From Clostridia bacterium (GTDB lineage: Bacteria > Bacillota > Clostridia > Peptostreptococcales > Anaerovoracaceae), in NCBI GenBank assembly GCA_024403135.1, contig JAKSSK010000012.1, positions 1-32,304 on the forward strand: DNA of 32,304 nucleotides, written 5' to 3'. The notes beneath the pieces are model-generated. The model saw only the letters and a program-made list of their open reading frames with translations, was not told where the DNA came from and made no database searches. Shown here piece after piece: positions 1 to 6,864 of the stretch. The number at the start of each line of letters is the position of its first letter. Position 1 is the first letter of the stretch. The position numbers were made by a program, and so were the translations under genes.

Positions 1-50
1 CGCATAACGGAGCCACAACCCGCTGTCTTAACCACTTGACTATACCCACC
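1..50 (-). tRNA. tRNA-His (GTG), 3' part cut by window edge
   Basis: The 5' half of a histidine tRNA: acceptor 5' strand GGTGGGT, D-arm, and an anticodon loop TTGTGGC giving anticodon GTG. The T-arm and 3' acceptor lie outside the window. It is nearly identical to the complete tRNA-His at 268-344. It differs in the visible part at the first base pair of the anticodon stem (a G-U wobble here, A-U there) and one base just after that stem. It is the last visible member of the minus-strand tRNA operon. Confidence 0.9.
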
Positions 51-60
51 ATATCTCATT

Positions 61-92
61 TCGGAAGAATGGTTCGAATCCCATTCTTCTGA
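61..92. other. 12-bp hairpin with a T-loop-like loop, between two tRNA genes
   Basis: Bases 61-72 pair with 81-92 as a 12-bp stem (one G-T wobble) closed by an eight-base loop reading TTCGAATC on the plus strand. Length and loop resemble the stacked acceptor plus T-arm of a tRNA (7 + 5 bp), but D-arm, anticodon arm and CCA are missing. There is no T-run on either side, so it is not a normal terminator. It could be a tRNA remnant or a processing hairpin in the tRNA operon transcript. Its function is unknown. Confidence 0.5.
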
Positions 93-98
93 AAACAA

Positions 99-173
<75 letters not shown>

Positions 174-177
174 ATAT

Positions 178-252
178 TGGCTAGGGTAGCAGGATTCGAA
201 CCTGCGCATGATGGAATCAGAATCCATTGCCTTACCGCTTGGCGATACCCCA
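178..252 (-). tRNA. tRNA-Gln (CTG)
   Basis: The acceptor TGGGGTA pairs with TACCCTA, starting with the weak T1-A72 pair typical of glutamine tRNAs. The anticodon loop TTCTGAT gives anticodon CTG, which reads CAG. The discriminator is G and CCA is encoded. The CTG isoacceptor needs a TTG isoacceptor elsewhere to read CAA. Confidence 0.92.
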
Positions 253-267
253 ACGATAAGCAAAAAA

Positions 268-344
268 TGGGGTGGGTAGTGGGATTCGAACCCACGCATG
301 ACGGAGCCACAACCCGTTGTCTTAACCACTTGACTATACCCACC
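268..344 (-). tRNA. tRNA-His (GTG)
   Basis: A complete cloverleaf. The anticodon loop TTGTGGC gives GTG. The acceptor has eight pairs because the extra G(-1) faces discriminator C73, the histidine identity signature. CCA is encoded at 270-268. It is a second His gene in the same operon, near-identical to the partial copy at 1-50. Confidence 0.96.
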
Positions 345-377
345 ATAAAAATATAATCTGATTTATTTAAAAAAAAT

Positions 378-454
378 TGGCGACCGGGAACGGGCTCGAA
401 CCGTCGACCTCCAGCGTGACAGGCTGGCATTCTAACCAACTGAACTACCCGGCC
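378..454 (-). tRNA. tRNA-Asp (GTC)
   Basis: A complete cloverleaf with acceptor GGCCGGG/CCCGGTC, anticodon loop TGTCACG (anticodon GTC), discriminator G and encoded CCA. Confidence 0.95.
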
Positions 455-459
455 ATAAA

Positions 460-535
460 TGGTGGGCGTAGCAGGGCTCGAACCTACGACCCCCTGCTTG
501 TAAGGCAGGTGCTCTCCCAGCTGAGCTATACGCCC
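460..535 (-). tRNA. tRNA-Val (TAC)
   Basis: A complete cloverleaf with acceptor GGGCGTA/TACGCCC, anticodon loop TTACAAG (anticodon TAC), discriminator A and encoded CCA. Confidence 0.95.
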
Positions 536-538
536 TAA

Positions 539-615
539 TGGTAGCGGCGAGTGGAGTCGAACCACCGACCTTCCGGGTATGAACCGGACGCTCTAGCCAA
601 CTAAGCTACACCGCC
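539..615 (-). tRNA. tRNA-Met (CAT), elongator type
   Basis: A complete cloverleaf with acceptor GGCGGTG/CGCCGCT, anticodon loop TTCATAC (anticodon CAT), discriminator A and encoded CCA. The paired first acceptor position (G1-T72), rather than the C1xA72 mismatch of initiators, marks it as an elongator. It is the first gene of the tRNA operon. Its A73 matters for reading the T-box upstream of the neighbouring transporter. Confidence 0.92.
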
Positions 616-638
616 ATATATTAGTCATTGCACGTAAT

Positions 639-667
639 AATATATCAAATGCAAGGTTTCTTGTCAA
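639..667 (-). promoter_or_regulatory. Sigma-A-type promoter of the tRNA operon
   Basis: On the minus strand TTGACA (667-662) is followed after 17 bases by TATATT (644-639), about 24 bases before the first base of tRNA-Met. This is a near-consensus promoter, as expected for stable RNA. Confidence 0.85.
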
Positions 668-675
668 CACTTTTT

Positions 676-715
676 TAAAGATAAGCAAGAGGAGAAAAGG
701 CCTTTCTCCCCTTGC
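676..715 (-). terminator. Intrinsic terminator of metT
   Basis: 685-697 pairs with 703-715 (5 bp, one mismatch, 7 bp) just past the metT stop, followed on the minus strand by a T-rich stretch TTATCTTT. It separates metT from the tRNA promoter. The T-tract is imperfect. Confidence 0.65.
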
Positions 716-722
716 ATTTCCC

Positions 723-2030
723 CTATTTTTCCTTCTTGGCAAATACTATTGAAACTAGTACGCAGATTAGTAATAGGAATGGATAGAACAGGAATGGGAT
801 TATCTCTAGACTTGAGATTCCTGCTAGGCCAGAAGCTATTAGAAGCTGAGCGCCATAAGGAATTATTCCCTGCCATACGCATGAGAATATGTCTAGTAGA
901 GATGCCGCCTTCTTAGGCTCTATTCCGTATTCAGTGCTGATGTCCTTTGCTATTGGTCCTGCCACAACTATTGCTATTGTGTTGTTAGCAGTAGCTATAT
1001 CCATAAGTGATACAAGTAGGCCAATACCAAAGGCACCGCCCTTGTTTGACTTAAATGTGTTTTTAATGAAGTTTAGTATCGCCTCAAATCCACCGTTAGC
1101 CTTAATAAGTCCACCTATTGCTGCTACTAGAATTGCTACGATCATAGTTTCAAACATTCCGCTAGTTCCAGTGCCTAGAGCACTAAAGCCTGTGGATACT
1201 GTAACAGTCTTAGTTGCAAGACCAACTATGAAAGAAAATATTGTGCCACCAGCAAGTACTACGAATACGTTGATACCGCATAGGGCTGCAACTAGTACAG
1301 CAAAGTATGGGATGGCTTGCCAGATGTTGTAATCTCCCGATGTGATTGCTGATGCATCACCTTGCAGACAGTAAACGATTAGCACTACTAAAGTGATAAG
1401 TGCTGCAGGTAGAGCGATCTTAAAGTTAGCTTTAAACTTGTCCTTCATCTCAACACCCTGAGTCTTAGTAGCTGCAATTGTTGTATCTGAGATAAAGGAT
1501 AGGTTATCTCCAAACATTGCGCCGCCAACTACTGTTGCTACGCATAGAGGTAAGCTTAGACCAGCATCAGCTGCCACGTTAAATGCAATCGGTGTTAGAA
1601 CTGTAATTGTTCCGCAGGATGTACCCATTGCAAGGGATATTAGGCAAGCTATGATGAATAGGCCTGGAATTGCAAACTGTGCTGGGATGATGGAAAGTAG
1701 AAACTGTGCTGTACTTTCAGCGCCACCAGATGCAGATGCTATTCCTGAAAATGCTCCAGCGAATAGGAAGATGAAAAGCATGATTGTGATGTTATCATCT
1801 CCGATTCCCTTAGCGCATATATGAATCTTTTCATCAAAGGATATTTCCTTGTTTTGAAGTAGGCCAACAGCTAGCGCTACTACGAAAGCTACTACAACGC
1901 TCATGATATAGAAGCCCATTCCACCTTCAGGCGGATTGATGTATTCATAGTAGATTCCACTTCCTAGGTAGAGCACTAGGAAAACTAAAATTGGTAGTAG
2001 GGCCTTTGCCCCTAGATTGTTTTTGTTCAT
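723..2030 (-). CDS. metT: NhaC-family transporter, predicted methionine transporter MetT
   Basis: A 435-residue polytopic membrane protein of the NhaC antiporter family, with about a dozen hydrophobic segments, glycine-rich loops and a conserved TSCGT stretch in the middle. The start is the ATG at 2030, seven bases after an AGGAGG. A longer frame to 2099 runs back into the T-box terminator and is not used. NhaC members include true Na+/H+ antiporters and amino-acid transporters; comparative genomics named MetT a methionine transporter of this family under methionine riboswitches. Here the leader is a T-box with a Met-like specifier and an A73-matching bulge, so methionine uptake is the best inference. 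The family alone would only support 'Na+/H+ antiporter NhaC'. Single-gene unit ending at the hairpin at 676-715. Confidence 0.8.
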   Translation of the reverse strand: MNKNNLGAKALLPILVFLVLYLGSGIYYEYINPPEGGMGFYIMSVVVAFVVALAVGLLQNKEISFDEKIHICAKGIGDDNITIMLFIFLFAGAFSGIASASGGAESTAQFLLSIIPAQFAIPGLFIIACLISLAMGTSCGTITVLTPIAFNVAADAGLSLPLCVATVVGGAMFGDNLSFISDTTIAATKTQGVEMKDKFKANFKIALPAALITLVVLIVYCLQGDASAITSGDYNIWQAIPYFAVLVAALCGINVFVVLAGGTIFSFIVGLATKTVTVSTGFSALGTGTSGMFETMIVAILVAAIGGLIKANGGFEAILNFIKNTFKSNKGGAFGIGLLVSLMDIATANNTIAIVVAGPIAKDISTEYGIEPKKAASLLDIFSCVWQGIIPYGAQLLIASGLAGISSLEIIPFLFYPFLLLICVLVSIVFAKKEK

Positions 2031-2066
2031 TGGTTTTCCTCCTAAATGATGTATTTTCGGGGAATA

Positions 2067-2340
2067 AAAAAGCTCCCCTCCGCATAAGGACGAGAGCATA
2101 CGCTTCGTGTTACCACCTTACTTCATCCATACCTCACGATATGGACCTCATCTAGTACTATCATACTATAACGCTGTAACGGGCGTTCCCGTCGTAGCCT
2201 ATACGTAAAACGTAGTCGGTACGCAGCTCCAAGGCCATGTTCAAAAGTGCTTCCTGTATCCCTTCTCATCAACTGGGACTCTCTGTGACATTGTTCACAA
2301 TCTACTCTTCTCTTCATTGCTTTTAAGGTTATTTAATTCT
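2067..2340 (-). promoter_or_regulatory. T-box riboswitch leader, probably Met-specific
   Basis: Minus-strand leader of metT. In order: an AGTA element near the start of Stem I, an AGAGAG motif, distal-loop sequences, and a specifier-loop 3' side reading GAAC-ATG-G with ATG at 2238-2236. The T-box motif AAGGTGGTAACACG is at 2119-2106. A terminator follows, 2097-2088 pairing with 2081-2072 (one mismatch), with a T-run at 2071-2067. The bulge TGG is followed by T, which pairs with a tRNA ending in A73, the base seen in this window's tRNA-Met. The alternative frame CAT (His) would need G to match C73. Uncharged tRNA-Met would block the terminator and turn the transporter on. Confidence 0.88.
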
Positions 2341-2346
2341 TTGGTC

Positions 2347-2375
2347 ATCTTAACATCCATCTAGATGTTTGTCAA
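2347..2375 (-). promoter_or_regulatory. Promoter of the T-box/metT transcript
   Basis: TTGACA (2375-2370), 17-base spacer, TAAGAT (2352-2347) on the minus strand. The -35 lies inside the 3' end of sfsA. The predicted start is near 2340, exactly where the T-box leader begins. Confidence 0.8.
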
Positions 2376-3035
2376 GGCCACTTTTTGAACTATCTGTAAA
2401 GAATCTGGTGTGACCTGACAGTCATAGCATAGAACCTCAACTCCCTTTTTCCTTGCCAGGCGAAGGGCATCCCCAAAGGCCCTATGGGTTTCATCGTTAG
2501 GGGTAAACTCCTTTACGCCCTTCATCTGAACCACGAAGAGGATCTTGGCATCGTAGCCTTCCTCCTTGGCCTTGATCAGGTGTTTTATGTGCTTTACGCC
2601 CCTTTCAGTTGGAGCATCGGGAAATCTTGCTATGCCATCTTCCTCTAGAGTTACGCCTTTTACCTCTATGAAGCCCTTTCTGCCATCCTTTTCAAAGTAC
2701 AGATCCAGGCGGCTATCTAGATATGTTACTTCAGCCTTTAGAAAGTCCACCTTGTCCTTAAAAAATTCATAGGCCACCTTGTTGGGAGCCTGAGAGTCCA
2801 TGTTGATAAGGAGTTCTCCCTTTTCAACGGCTATAAGGTCGTACCTCATCTTCCTAGTTCCCATTCTGCCATCAAAGTCCTCTAGATAAACGGTTGCGCC
2901 TTCAGTTAGAAGCTCTTTACACCTTCCCGTGTTCTTTACGTGTACCCTTTCCTCTTTTCCGTCAATTAAGACATTGGCCACAAAGCGGTTAGGGCGAGAT
3001 ATGAAGTTTCCTTTAACTACTTTCAAATATTTCAT
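2361..3035 (-). CDS. sfsA: SfsA family protein (sugar fermentation stimulation homologue)
   Basis: 224 residues, close to the usual length of about 235. The N-terminus carries the typical 'RPNRFVA' stretch at 14-20, which fixes the start. A PD-(D/E)xK-like nuclease signature is visible: Asp111 in RLDLYF, then Glu124-Val-Lys126 in FIEVKG. SfsA was first described as raising maltose metabolism in E. coli; its fold suggests nucleic-acid binding or cleavage, and its real role is unsettled. No Shine-Dalgarno precedes the ATG. Instead an extended -10 sits six bases upstream, suggesting a leaderless message. Divergent from lgt. Confidence 0.9.
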   Translation of the reverse strand: MKYLKVVKGNFISRPNRFVANVLIDGKEERVHVKNTGRCKELLTEGATVYLEDFDGRMGTRKMRYDLIAVEKGELLINMDSQAPNKVAYEFFKDKVDFLKAEVTYLDSRLDLYFEKDGRKGFIEVKGVTLEEDGIARFPDAPTERGVKHIKHLIKAKEEGYDAKILFVVQMKGVKEFTPNDETHRAFGDALRLARKKGVEVLCYDCQVTPDSLQIVQKVALTNI

Positions 3036-3041
3036 GGGTAA

Positions 3042-3050
3042 ATTTTACCA
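3042..3050 (-). promoter_or_regulatory. Extended -10 promoter of sfsA, placed for a leaderless mRNA
   Basis: Minus-strand TGG-TAAAAT (3050-3042) ends six bases before the sfsA ATG, so transcription should start on or next to the A of the ATG. No good -35 is seen. It lies within a 13-base inverted repeat, GGTAAA-T-TTTACC on the plus strand. Confidence 0.55.
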
Positions 3051-3055
3051 TACAT

Positions 3056-3084
3056 TTGATATTTCCGCATATTTTTTGTATAAT
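3056..3084 (+). promoter_or_regulatory. Promoter of lgt-ychF
   Basis: TTGATA (3056-3061), 17 bases, TATAAT (3079-3084). Near-consensus. A leader of about 20 bases with AAGGAGG follows before lgt. It overlaps the divergent sfsA promoter, so the two may compete. Confidence 0.85.
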
Positions 3085-3112
3085 ATCCTAGATATTTTAA
3101 GGAGGAAAGACC

Positions 3113-3862
3113 ATGGTTTCACCAGGCAGAGTTGCCTTTTCAATAGGCGGCGTAGACGTAATGTGGTACGGGGTTTTAATAGGCCTTGGATTCTTACTTG
3201 CCATACTAATTTCATACTACAGGGCGCCAAAGCTTGGCATAAAGAAGGACCACGTGCTGGATGTAGCGCTTACCATCATTCCTTGCGCGGTCATAGGGGC
3301 TAGAGCATACTATGTTCTCTTCAGCTGGGGCTACTACCAAAACCACCTGGATGAGATCTTTTCCTTTAGACACGGCGGCCTTGCAATTCACGGAGGACTG
3401 ATCCTGTCGTTTATCGGGGTGTACATCCTGTGCAAGGTAAAGAAGGAAGACTTCCTGAACGTGGCAGACCTGGTAGCACCGGTTATCGCTCTTGGACAGG
3501 CCATAGGTAGATGGGGTAACTTCTTTAATGAGGAGGCCCACGGTGGACTTACTGATTCATCGCTAGCCGTAGTGATTAACGGCCAGAGCTACTACCCTAC
3601 CTTCCTTTACGAGTCGGTATGGTGTTTCATCCTGTTCATATTCCTGATCTATCTAACAAAGCACAGAAGCTTTAGAGGCCAGATAGTTCTGCTGTACGGA
3701 ATGCTTTACTCCGTGGAAAGGTTCTTCGTTGAAGGCCTTAGAACTGATAGCCTAATGATAGGATTTTTAAGGCAGGCACAGGTGATATCCATCGCCATAT
3801 TCATATTCTGCCTAGTGCTTTATGTAATATTGAAGAAGAAAAAACAAAGGAGATATAGATAA
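3113..3862 (+). CDS. lgt: Prolipoprotein diacylglyceryl transferase Lgt
   Basis: Transfers diacylglycerol from phosphatidylglycerol to the lipobox cysteine of prelipoproteins in the membrane. 249 residues with about seven membrane segments. Family landmarks: His93 in IHGG, the signature GRWGNFFNEE from Gly132 (Arg133 matches the essential arginine of the E. coli enzyme), and Arg210 in GLRTDSL. A strong AAGGAGG fixes the start. The C-terminus is a Lys/Arg-rich tail. The stop abuts the ATG of ychF with no gap. LspA, which acts after Lgt, is encoded at 16736-17152. Confidence 0.96.
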   Translation: MVSPGRVAFSIGGVDVMWYGVLIGLGFLLAILISYYRAPKLGIKKDHVLDVALTIIPCAVIGARAYYVLFSWGYYQNHLDEIFSFRHGGLAIHGGLILSFIGVYILCKVKKEDFLNVADLVAPVIALGQAIGRWGNFFNEEAHGGLTDSSLAVVINGQSYYPTFLYESVWCFILFIFLIYLTKHRSFRGQIVLLYGMLYSVERFFVEGLRTDSLMIGFLRQAQVISIAIFIFCLVLYVILKKKKQRRYR

Positions 3863-4954
3863 ATGAAATTAGGTATTGTGGGACTACCTAACGTAGGTAA
3901 GAGTACCCTTTTTAATGCAATAACAAAGGCAGGAGCAGAAGCTGCTAACTATCCTTTCTGCACCATCGAGCCTAACGTTGGAGTTGTTACAGTTCCAGAT
4001 GAGAGAATCACAAAACTTCACGAGATGTATAACTCCAAGAAGACCATCTATACAACCATCGAGTTTTGCGACATTGCAGGCCTTGTAAAGGGTGCTTCAA
4101 AGGGTGAAGGCCTTGGCAACAAGTTCCTTGGCCACATTAGAGAGGTTGCAGCAATAGTCCACGTGGTAAGATGTTTTGAAAACGACAACATCGTTCACGT
4201 AGATGGAAAGATAGATCCCCTTTCAGACATTGACACAATAAACACAGAGCTTCTTCTTTCAGACATGGAAGTTTTGGAAAGAAGAATTGCAAAGACTACC
4301 AAGATGATGAAGGGAGATAAGACCTTAAAGGGCGAGGTTGACCTGCTTAACAAGGTTTACGATTTCCTATCTGAAGGTAAGTCTGCTAGAGCTATGGACC
4401 TTGACGATGAAGAAGCAAAGTTTGTAAAGACCCTTGACCTTCTTTCATACAAGCCTGTAATCTACGTTGCCAATGTCTCCGACGATGACGTTACTGGCGA
4501 AGGCAACAAGTACGTAGATGCTGTAAGGGAATTTGCAAAGACTGAAGACGCAGAGGTTGTAGTCATCTCCGCAGAAATTGAAGCTGAAATGGCTGAGCTA
4601 GACGACGAAGAAAAAGCAATGTTCCTTGAGGACATGGGAATTGAGGAATCTGGTCTAGATAAGCTTATCCACGCATCTTACAGGCTCCTTGATCTAATCT
4701 CCTTCCTGACAGCAGGAGAAGATGAGTGCAGAGCTTGGACCATCAAGAGAGGAACTAAGGCTCCTCAGGCTGCAGGAAAGATTCATACAGACTTCGAAAA
4801 AGGCTTTATTAGAGCCGAAACCATCGCATACGACAATCTTATGGCTTGTGGCGGAAACATCGCTCAGGCAAAAGAAAAAGGCCTTGTAAGGGCCGAGGGA
4901 AAAGAGTATGTGGTGAAAGATGGCGACATCATCACATTCCTGTTCAACGTATAG
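3863..4954 (+). CDS. ychF: YchF/OLA1-type ATPase
   Basis: A P-loop protein of the Obg-related YchF group. 363 residues, full length. Walker A is G7-LPNVGKST and G3 is D70-IAGLVKGA. The usual NKxD guanine-specificity motif is replaced by NVSD, as expected for this ATP-preferring family. The C-terminal TGS domain carries the conserved [14 protein letters not shown] stretch. Members bind ribosomes and affect stress responses. The ribosome-binding site lies in the end of lgt, so the two genes are translationally close. A strong terminator follows. Confidence 0.97.
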   Translation: MKLGIVGLPNVGKSTLFNAITKAGAEAANYPFCTIEPNVGVVTVPDERITKLHEMYNSKKTIYTTIEFCDIAGLVKGASKGEGLGNKFLGHIREVAAIVHVVRCFENDNIVHVDGKIDPLSDIDTINTELLLSDMEVLERRIAKTTKMMKGDKTLKGEVDLLNKVYDFLSEGKSARAMDLDDEEAKFVKTLDLLSYKPVIYVANVSDDDVTGEGNKYVDAVREFAKTEDAEVVVISAEIEAEMAELDDEEKAMFLEDMGIEESGLDKLIHASYRLLDLISFLTAGEDECRAWTIKRGTKAPQAAGKIHTDFEKGFIRAETIAYDNLMACGGNIAQAKEKGLVRAEGKEYVVKDGDIITFLFNV

Positions 4955-4956
4955 AA

Positions 4957-4988
4957 AAATCGGGACTTTCGTCCCGATTTCTTTTTTT
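4957..4988 (+). terminator. Terminator of lgt-ychF, probably bidirectional
   Basis: The perfect 10-bp stem 4957-4966/4971-4980 with loop TTTC is followed by seven T on the plus strand. The A-run before the stem lets it act on the opposite strand too, for hsp20, whose stop codon lies in the T-tract. Confidence 0.92.
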
Positions 4989-5394
4989 ATTCAATTGAAA
5001 TGAATTGATCTTCTTCTATTTCAGGTACAAGTTCCTTTTTAGGAATTGTAAGCTTTAGCACGCCGTTAGTGTAGGCTGCTTTAATCTCATCCTTTTTGAT
5101 GTCATCCCCGATATAGAACTTTCTTTCGCAGGTTCCTACGAACCTTTCCTTCATTAAGTACTTTGCATCTTCCTCTTCGTATGAACGAGTGGCTTTAACT
5201 GTAAGGTATCCTTCTGAATATCCAGCTTGGATGTCCTCCTTCTTAAAGCCTGCCAACTCCATGTATAGTTCAAATCTATCCTCGTATTCCTTAACGTCTG
5301 TTGACATAAGGTCGGATTTCTTTGCTGGAGTCCTCATAAAATCGCTGAAAAAATCGTCTACAAAGTTGTCTCTAAAAATTGTTGGCATTAACAT
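4987..5394 (-). CDS. Hsp20/alpha-crystallin small heat-shock protein
   Basis: An ATP-independent holdase chaperone in the cytoplasm. 135 residues. The N-terminal arm is short, and the alpha-crystallin domain spans roughly residues 28-125 and includes the family end motif NGVLKLTIPK. The C-terminal tail lacks a clear I-x-I motif, which may affect oligomer contacts. The start at 5394 follows AAAGGGG at seven bases; a Met two codons later is an alternative. Its own promoter and CIRCE operator make it an HrcA-controlled heat-shock gene. Confidence 0.95.
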   Translation of the reverse strand: MLMPTIFRDNFVDDFFSDFMRTPAKKSDLMSTDVKEYEDRFELYMELAGFKKEDIQAGYSEGYLTVKATRSYEEEDAKYLMKERFVGTCERKFYIGDDIKKDEIKAAYTNGVLKLTIPKKELVPEIEEDQFISIE

Positions 5395-5418
5395 AATATT
5401 ACCCCTTTCTTTCTTTTG

Positions 5419-5445
5419 TTAGCACTCTCACTTGGTGAGTGCTAG
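5419..5445 (-). promoter_or_regulatory. CIRCE operator (HrcA binding site)
   Basis: TTAGCACTC (5419-5427), nine-base spacer, GAGTGCTAG (5437-5445). This matches the CIRCE consensus TTAGCACTC-N9-GAGTGCTAA except for the last base. It lies between the -10 and the start codon of hsp20, where bound HrcA blocks transcription. HrcA itself is not in the window. Confidence 0.95.
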
Positions 5446-5456
5446 GTTCTATGGTT

Positions 5457-5485
5457 AATATACACCCATATATTTTACTTGTCAA
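5457..5485 (-). promoter_or_regulatory. Promoter of hsp20
   Basis: TTGACA (5485-5480), 17 bases, TATATT (5462-5457) on the minus strand, immediately upstream of the CIRCE element. Confidence 0.87.
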
Positions 5486-5495
5486 CAGAATATAT

Positions 5496-5522
5496 AAAAA
5501 AAGACAACCTTTTTTGGTTGTC
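5496..5522 (-). terminator. Intrinsic terminator after the 75-residue membrane gene
   Basis: GACAACC (5503-5509) pairs with GGTTGTC (5516-5522), followed on the minus strand by seven T. The stop codon of the gene at 5522-5749 overlaps the stem. Confidence 0.88.
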
Positions 5523-5749
5523 TAAAGTTGAATCTCAAATATGATGCATCCCATAAGCAGTATGCATAGGCCCATTACAAGTTCTCCGACGAAGCTTCCT
5601 TCCCTAAGCCTCTTTACTCCGTATGCTCCGCAAAGCAGCGTACATAGAATTGGAATAACGTTAAAGTGTCCATCAATTACCATCTTGACTATAGCGCCTA
5701 TAAAAGCTATGGCATATATAATTGTGAATATTAAAGTCTTCTTATCCAT
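5522..5749 (-). CDS. Small membrane protein, unknown function
   Basis: 75 residues, with three hydrophobic stretches (about 6-24, 30-45, 54-72) joined by short loops, the middle one containing KRLREG. I do not recognise a family. It is expressed as a gene: it ends exactly in a strong terminator and has its own extended -10 six bases before the ATG with no Shine-Dalgarno. It lies 21 bases after the last pilus-operon gene and may also be reached by read-through from it. A role in the pilus machine is possible but rests only on position. Confidence 0.7.
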   Translation of the reverse strand: MDKKTLIFTIIYAIAFIGAIVKMVIDGHFNVIPILCTLLCGAYGVKRLREGSFVGELVMGLCILLMGCIIFEIQL

Positions 5750-5755
5750 ACAATG

Positions 5756-5764
5756 AGTATATCA
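5756..5764 (-). promoter_or_regulatory. Extended -10 six bases before the 75-residue gene
   Basis: Minus-strand TGA-TATACT (5764-5756), then CATTGT, then ATG. There is no ribosome-binding site and no clear -35. Predicted leaderless start. Confidence 0.5.
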
Positions 5765-5770
5765 CATAGT

Positions 5771-6172
5771 CTAAAGATTTGGTAGTGCATATTCGTAAAT
5801 TGATGTGGTTTTTAACTTTTTATTGTTCCTTAAATATGCCAGGCTGTAGTTGGCCTTTCCTAGGTTCATGGTAACCTTTACGGTTCCCGAATCATCATCA
5901 AAGGCTATGTCGTACTTCACGTTTGAAAAGAAGCTACTCTTATACCTACCGAAGGCCTCCTTTGCTCTAGACTTTCCCGTAGTCTTATTAAATTTTATGT
6001 TTCCATCTGCTAAGGACTTTTCATCTATGCATAGGGCTGCGCTTCTTGCCATCTCATCAGCTACATTTTTGGCCTGGTTCATGTTCATCACTAAATTGCA
6101 TGTATCCTTCTGATACACAATTATATTGCTAGCTAAAACCACTATGGCAATGGTTACGATTAGGTTCTTCAT
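5771..6172 (-). CDS. Pseudopilin-like protein, last gene of the Tad-like operon
   Basis: 133 residues. It begins MKNLIV with one N-terminal hydrophobic helix (about 3-20), followed by a polar region with a repeated pattern of Gly, Lys and Ser and a likely beta-rich C-terminus. This is the architecture of TadE/TadF-type minor pilins, though sequence alone does not prove the family. The ATG overlaps the upstream stop by four bases, so the two are translationally coupled. Its N-terminus resembles those of the three other small proteins in the operon. Cys26 and Cys48 could form a disulfide outside the cell. Confidence 0.7.
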   Translation of the reverse strand: MKNLIVTIAIVVLASNIIVYQKDTCNLVMNMNQAKNVADEMARSAALCIDEKSLADGNIKFNKTTGKSRAKEAFGRYKSSFFSNVKYDIAFDDDSGTVKVTMNLGKANYSLAYLRNNKKLKTTSIYEYALPNL

Positions 6173-6558
6173 ATGTACTCGCTGGTGGTAGAGTTTTCCA
6201 CCACATACCTTCCCTCGTTCTTTTCCTTAGATATTCCAAAGAATGCAGGTGCCGTATATATCTTATCCATCTTTACGGACACCTTGTATGAGATCTTGCC
6301 CCCTCTATTCACCCTGCTAGATGTGCCAGATACTGTAATATCCTTCTCCCCTATTCCAGTAGCGCCAGATATTTCAGATATTAGGTTCGACTTATTAGCC
6401 GATGACACAAGTCCCTCTTCACGGGCTACTTCTTTAAAGTTGTTCACCAGCTGGTCGATGGCTATCATGCGGGTGTAGTTTCTCTCGTTTAATGTCATCT
6501 GCATCAGCATGGTCATGATTAGCACTAGCGATGCGATGGCCGTAATTAAGTTTTTCAT
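6169..6558 (-). CDS. Pseudopilin-like protein
   Basis: 129 residues. It begins MKNLITAI with one hydrophobic helix (about 3-22), followed by an extracytoplasmic region containing ATGIGEKDITVSG and a Lys/Ser-rich beta-like part. The size and single anchor fit TadE/TadF-type pseudopilins. It overlaps the genes on both sides by four bases (ATGA arrangement). No canonical prepilin peptidase site (Gly before a hydrophobic run with Glu at +5) is seen. Confidence 0.7.
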   Translation of the reverse strand: MKNLITAIASLVLIMTMLMQMTLNERNYTRMIAIDQLVNNFKEVAREEGLVSSANKSNLISEISGATGIGEKDITVSGTSSRVNRGGKISYKVSVKMDKIYTAPAFFGISKEKNEGRYVVENSTTSEYI

Positions 6559-6704
6559 ATGTACTGCTCCTGGTATGTCAAGGTGGAGTTAACCATCTGG
6601 TTCTTCACCTGAGTCTTTAAGCTATTTTGTCCAGGGCCTATCATCATATTGAAAATTATGGCTCCTAAAAGCAGAGTCCCCACAATAACTATTAACTCTT
6701 TCAT
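6555..6704 (-). CDS. 49-residue pilin-like protein, second of a tandem pair
   Basis: A short gene, ATG at 6704, stop at 6555 overlapping the next start. It begins MKELIVIVGTLLLGAIIFN, one hydrophobic helix, followed by a polar tail rich in Gln, Asn and Thr. It shares the pattern MK-x-L-(I/V)-x-I-x-GT-x-LLGAII with the gene just upstream, so the pair arose by duplication. Length and layout match Flp-type major pilins (about 50-60 residues), but Glu at position 5 of the mature helix is absent. One of the pair is probably the main filament subunit; this is inferred from context. Confidence 0.75.
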   Translation of the reverse strand: MKELIVIVGTLLLGAIIFNMMIGPGQNSLKTQVKNQMVNSTLTYQEQYI

Positions 6705-6705
6705 A

Positions 6706-6855
6706 CTAGTACTTAATTGTCTTGATGGCATTTACGCCATTAGATACTATGCCTTCTGCTGCGCTCTTTAGGGAGTTGCTGTCCCCAAGAACCAATGTGT
6801 TTACTATGATTGCTCCAAGCAAAATTGTTCCAATGATAATTACTAAGTTTTTCAT
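6706..6855 (-). CDS. 49-residue Flp-pilin-like protein, first of a tandem pair
   Basis: ATG at 6855 behind a strong AGGAGGT; stop at 6706, one base before the next ATG. It begins MKNLVIIIGTILLGAIIVN and has a polar tail ending in lysine and tyrosine. Its ribosome-binding site is among the strongest in the operon, fitting a highly made structural subunit. It is a paralogue of the following gene. It is placed directly after the two membrane platform genes, where pilin genes often lie in Tad loci. Confidence 0.78.
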   Translation of the reverse strand: MKNLVIIIGTILLGAIIVNTLVLGDSNSLKSAAEGIVSNGVNAIKTIKY

Positions 6856-6864
6856 CTCTACCTC

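Noticed and set aside
664..882. 72-residue minus-strand frame overlapping the end of metT
   Set aside because: It is out of frame with metT and covers its terminator; the metT frame has strong membrane-protein character instead.
2236..2239. Reading the T-box specifier as CAT (histidine)
   Set aside because: The antiterminator bulge base is T, which fits A73 (Met) and not C73 of the tRNA-His genes seen in this window.
2123..2317. 64-residue frame on the minus strand upstream of metT
   Set aside because: It coincides with the T-box leader; RNA motifs explain the sequence and the peptide has no protein-like character.
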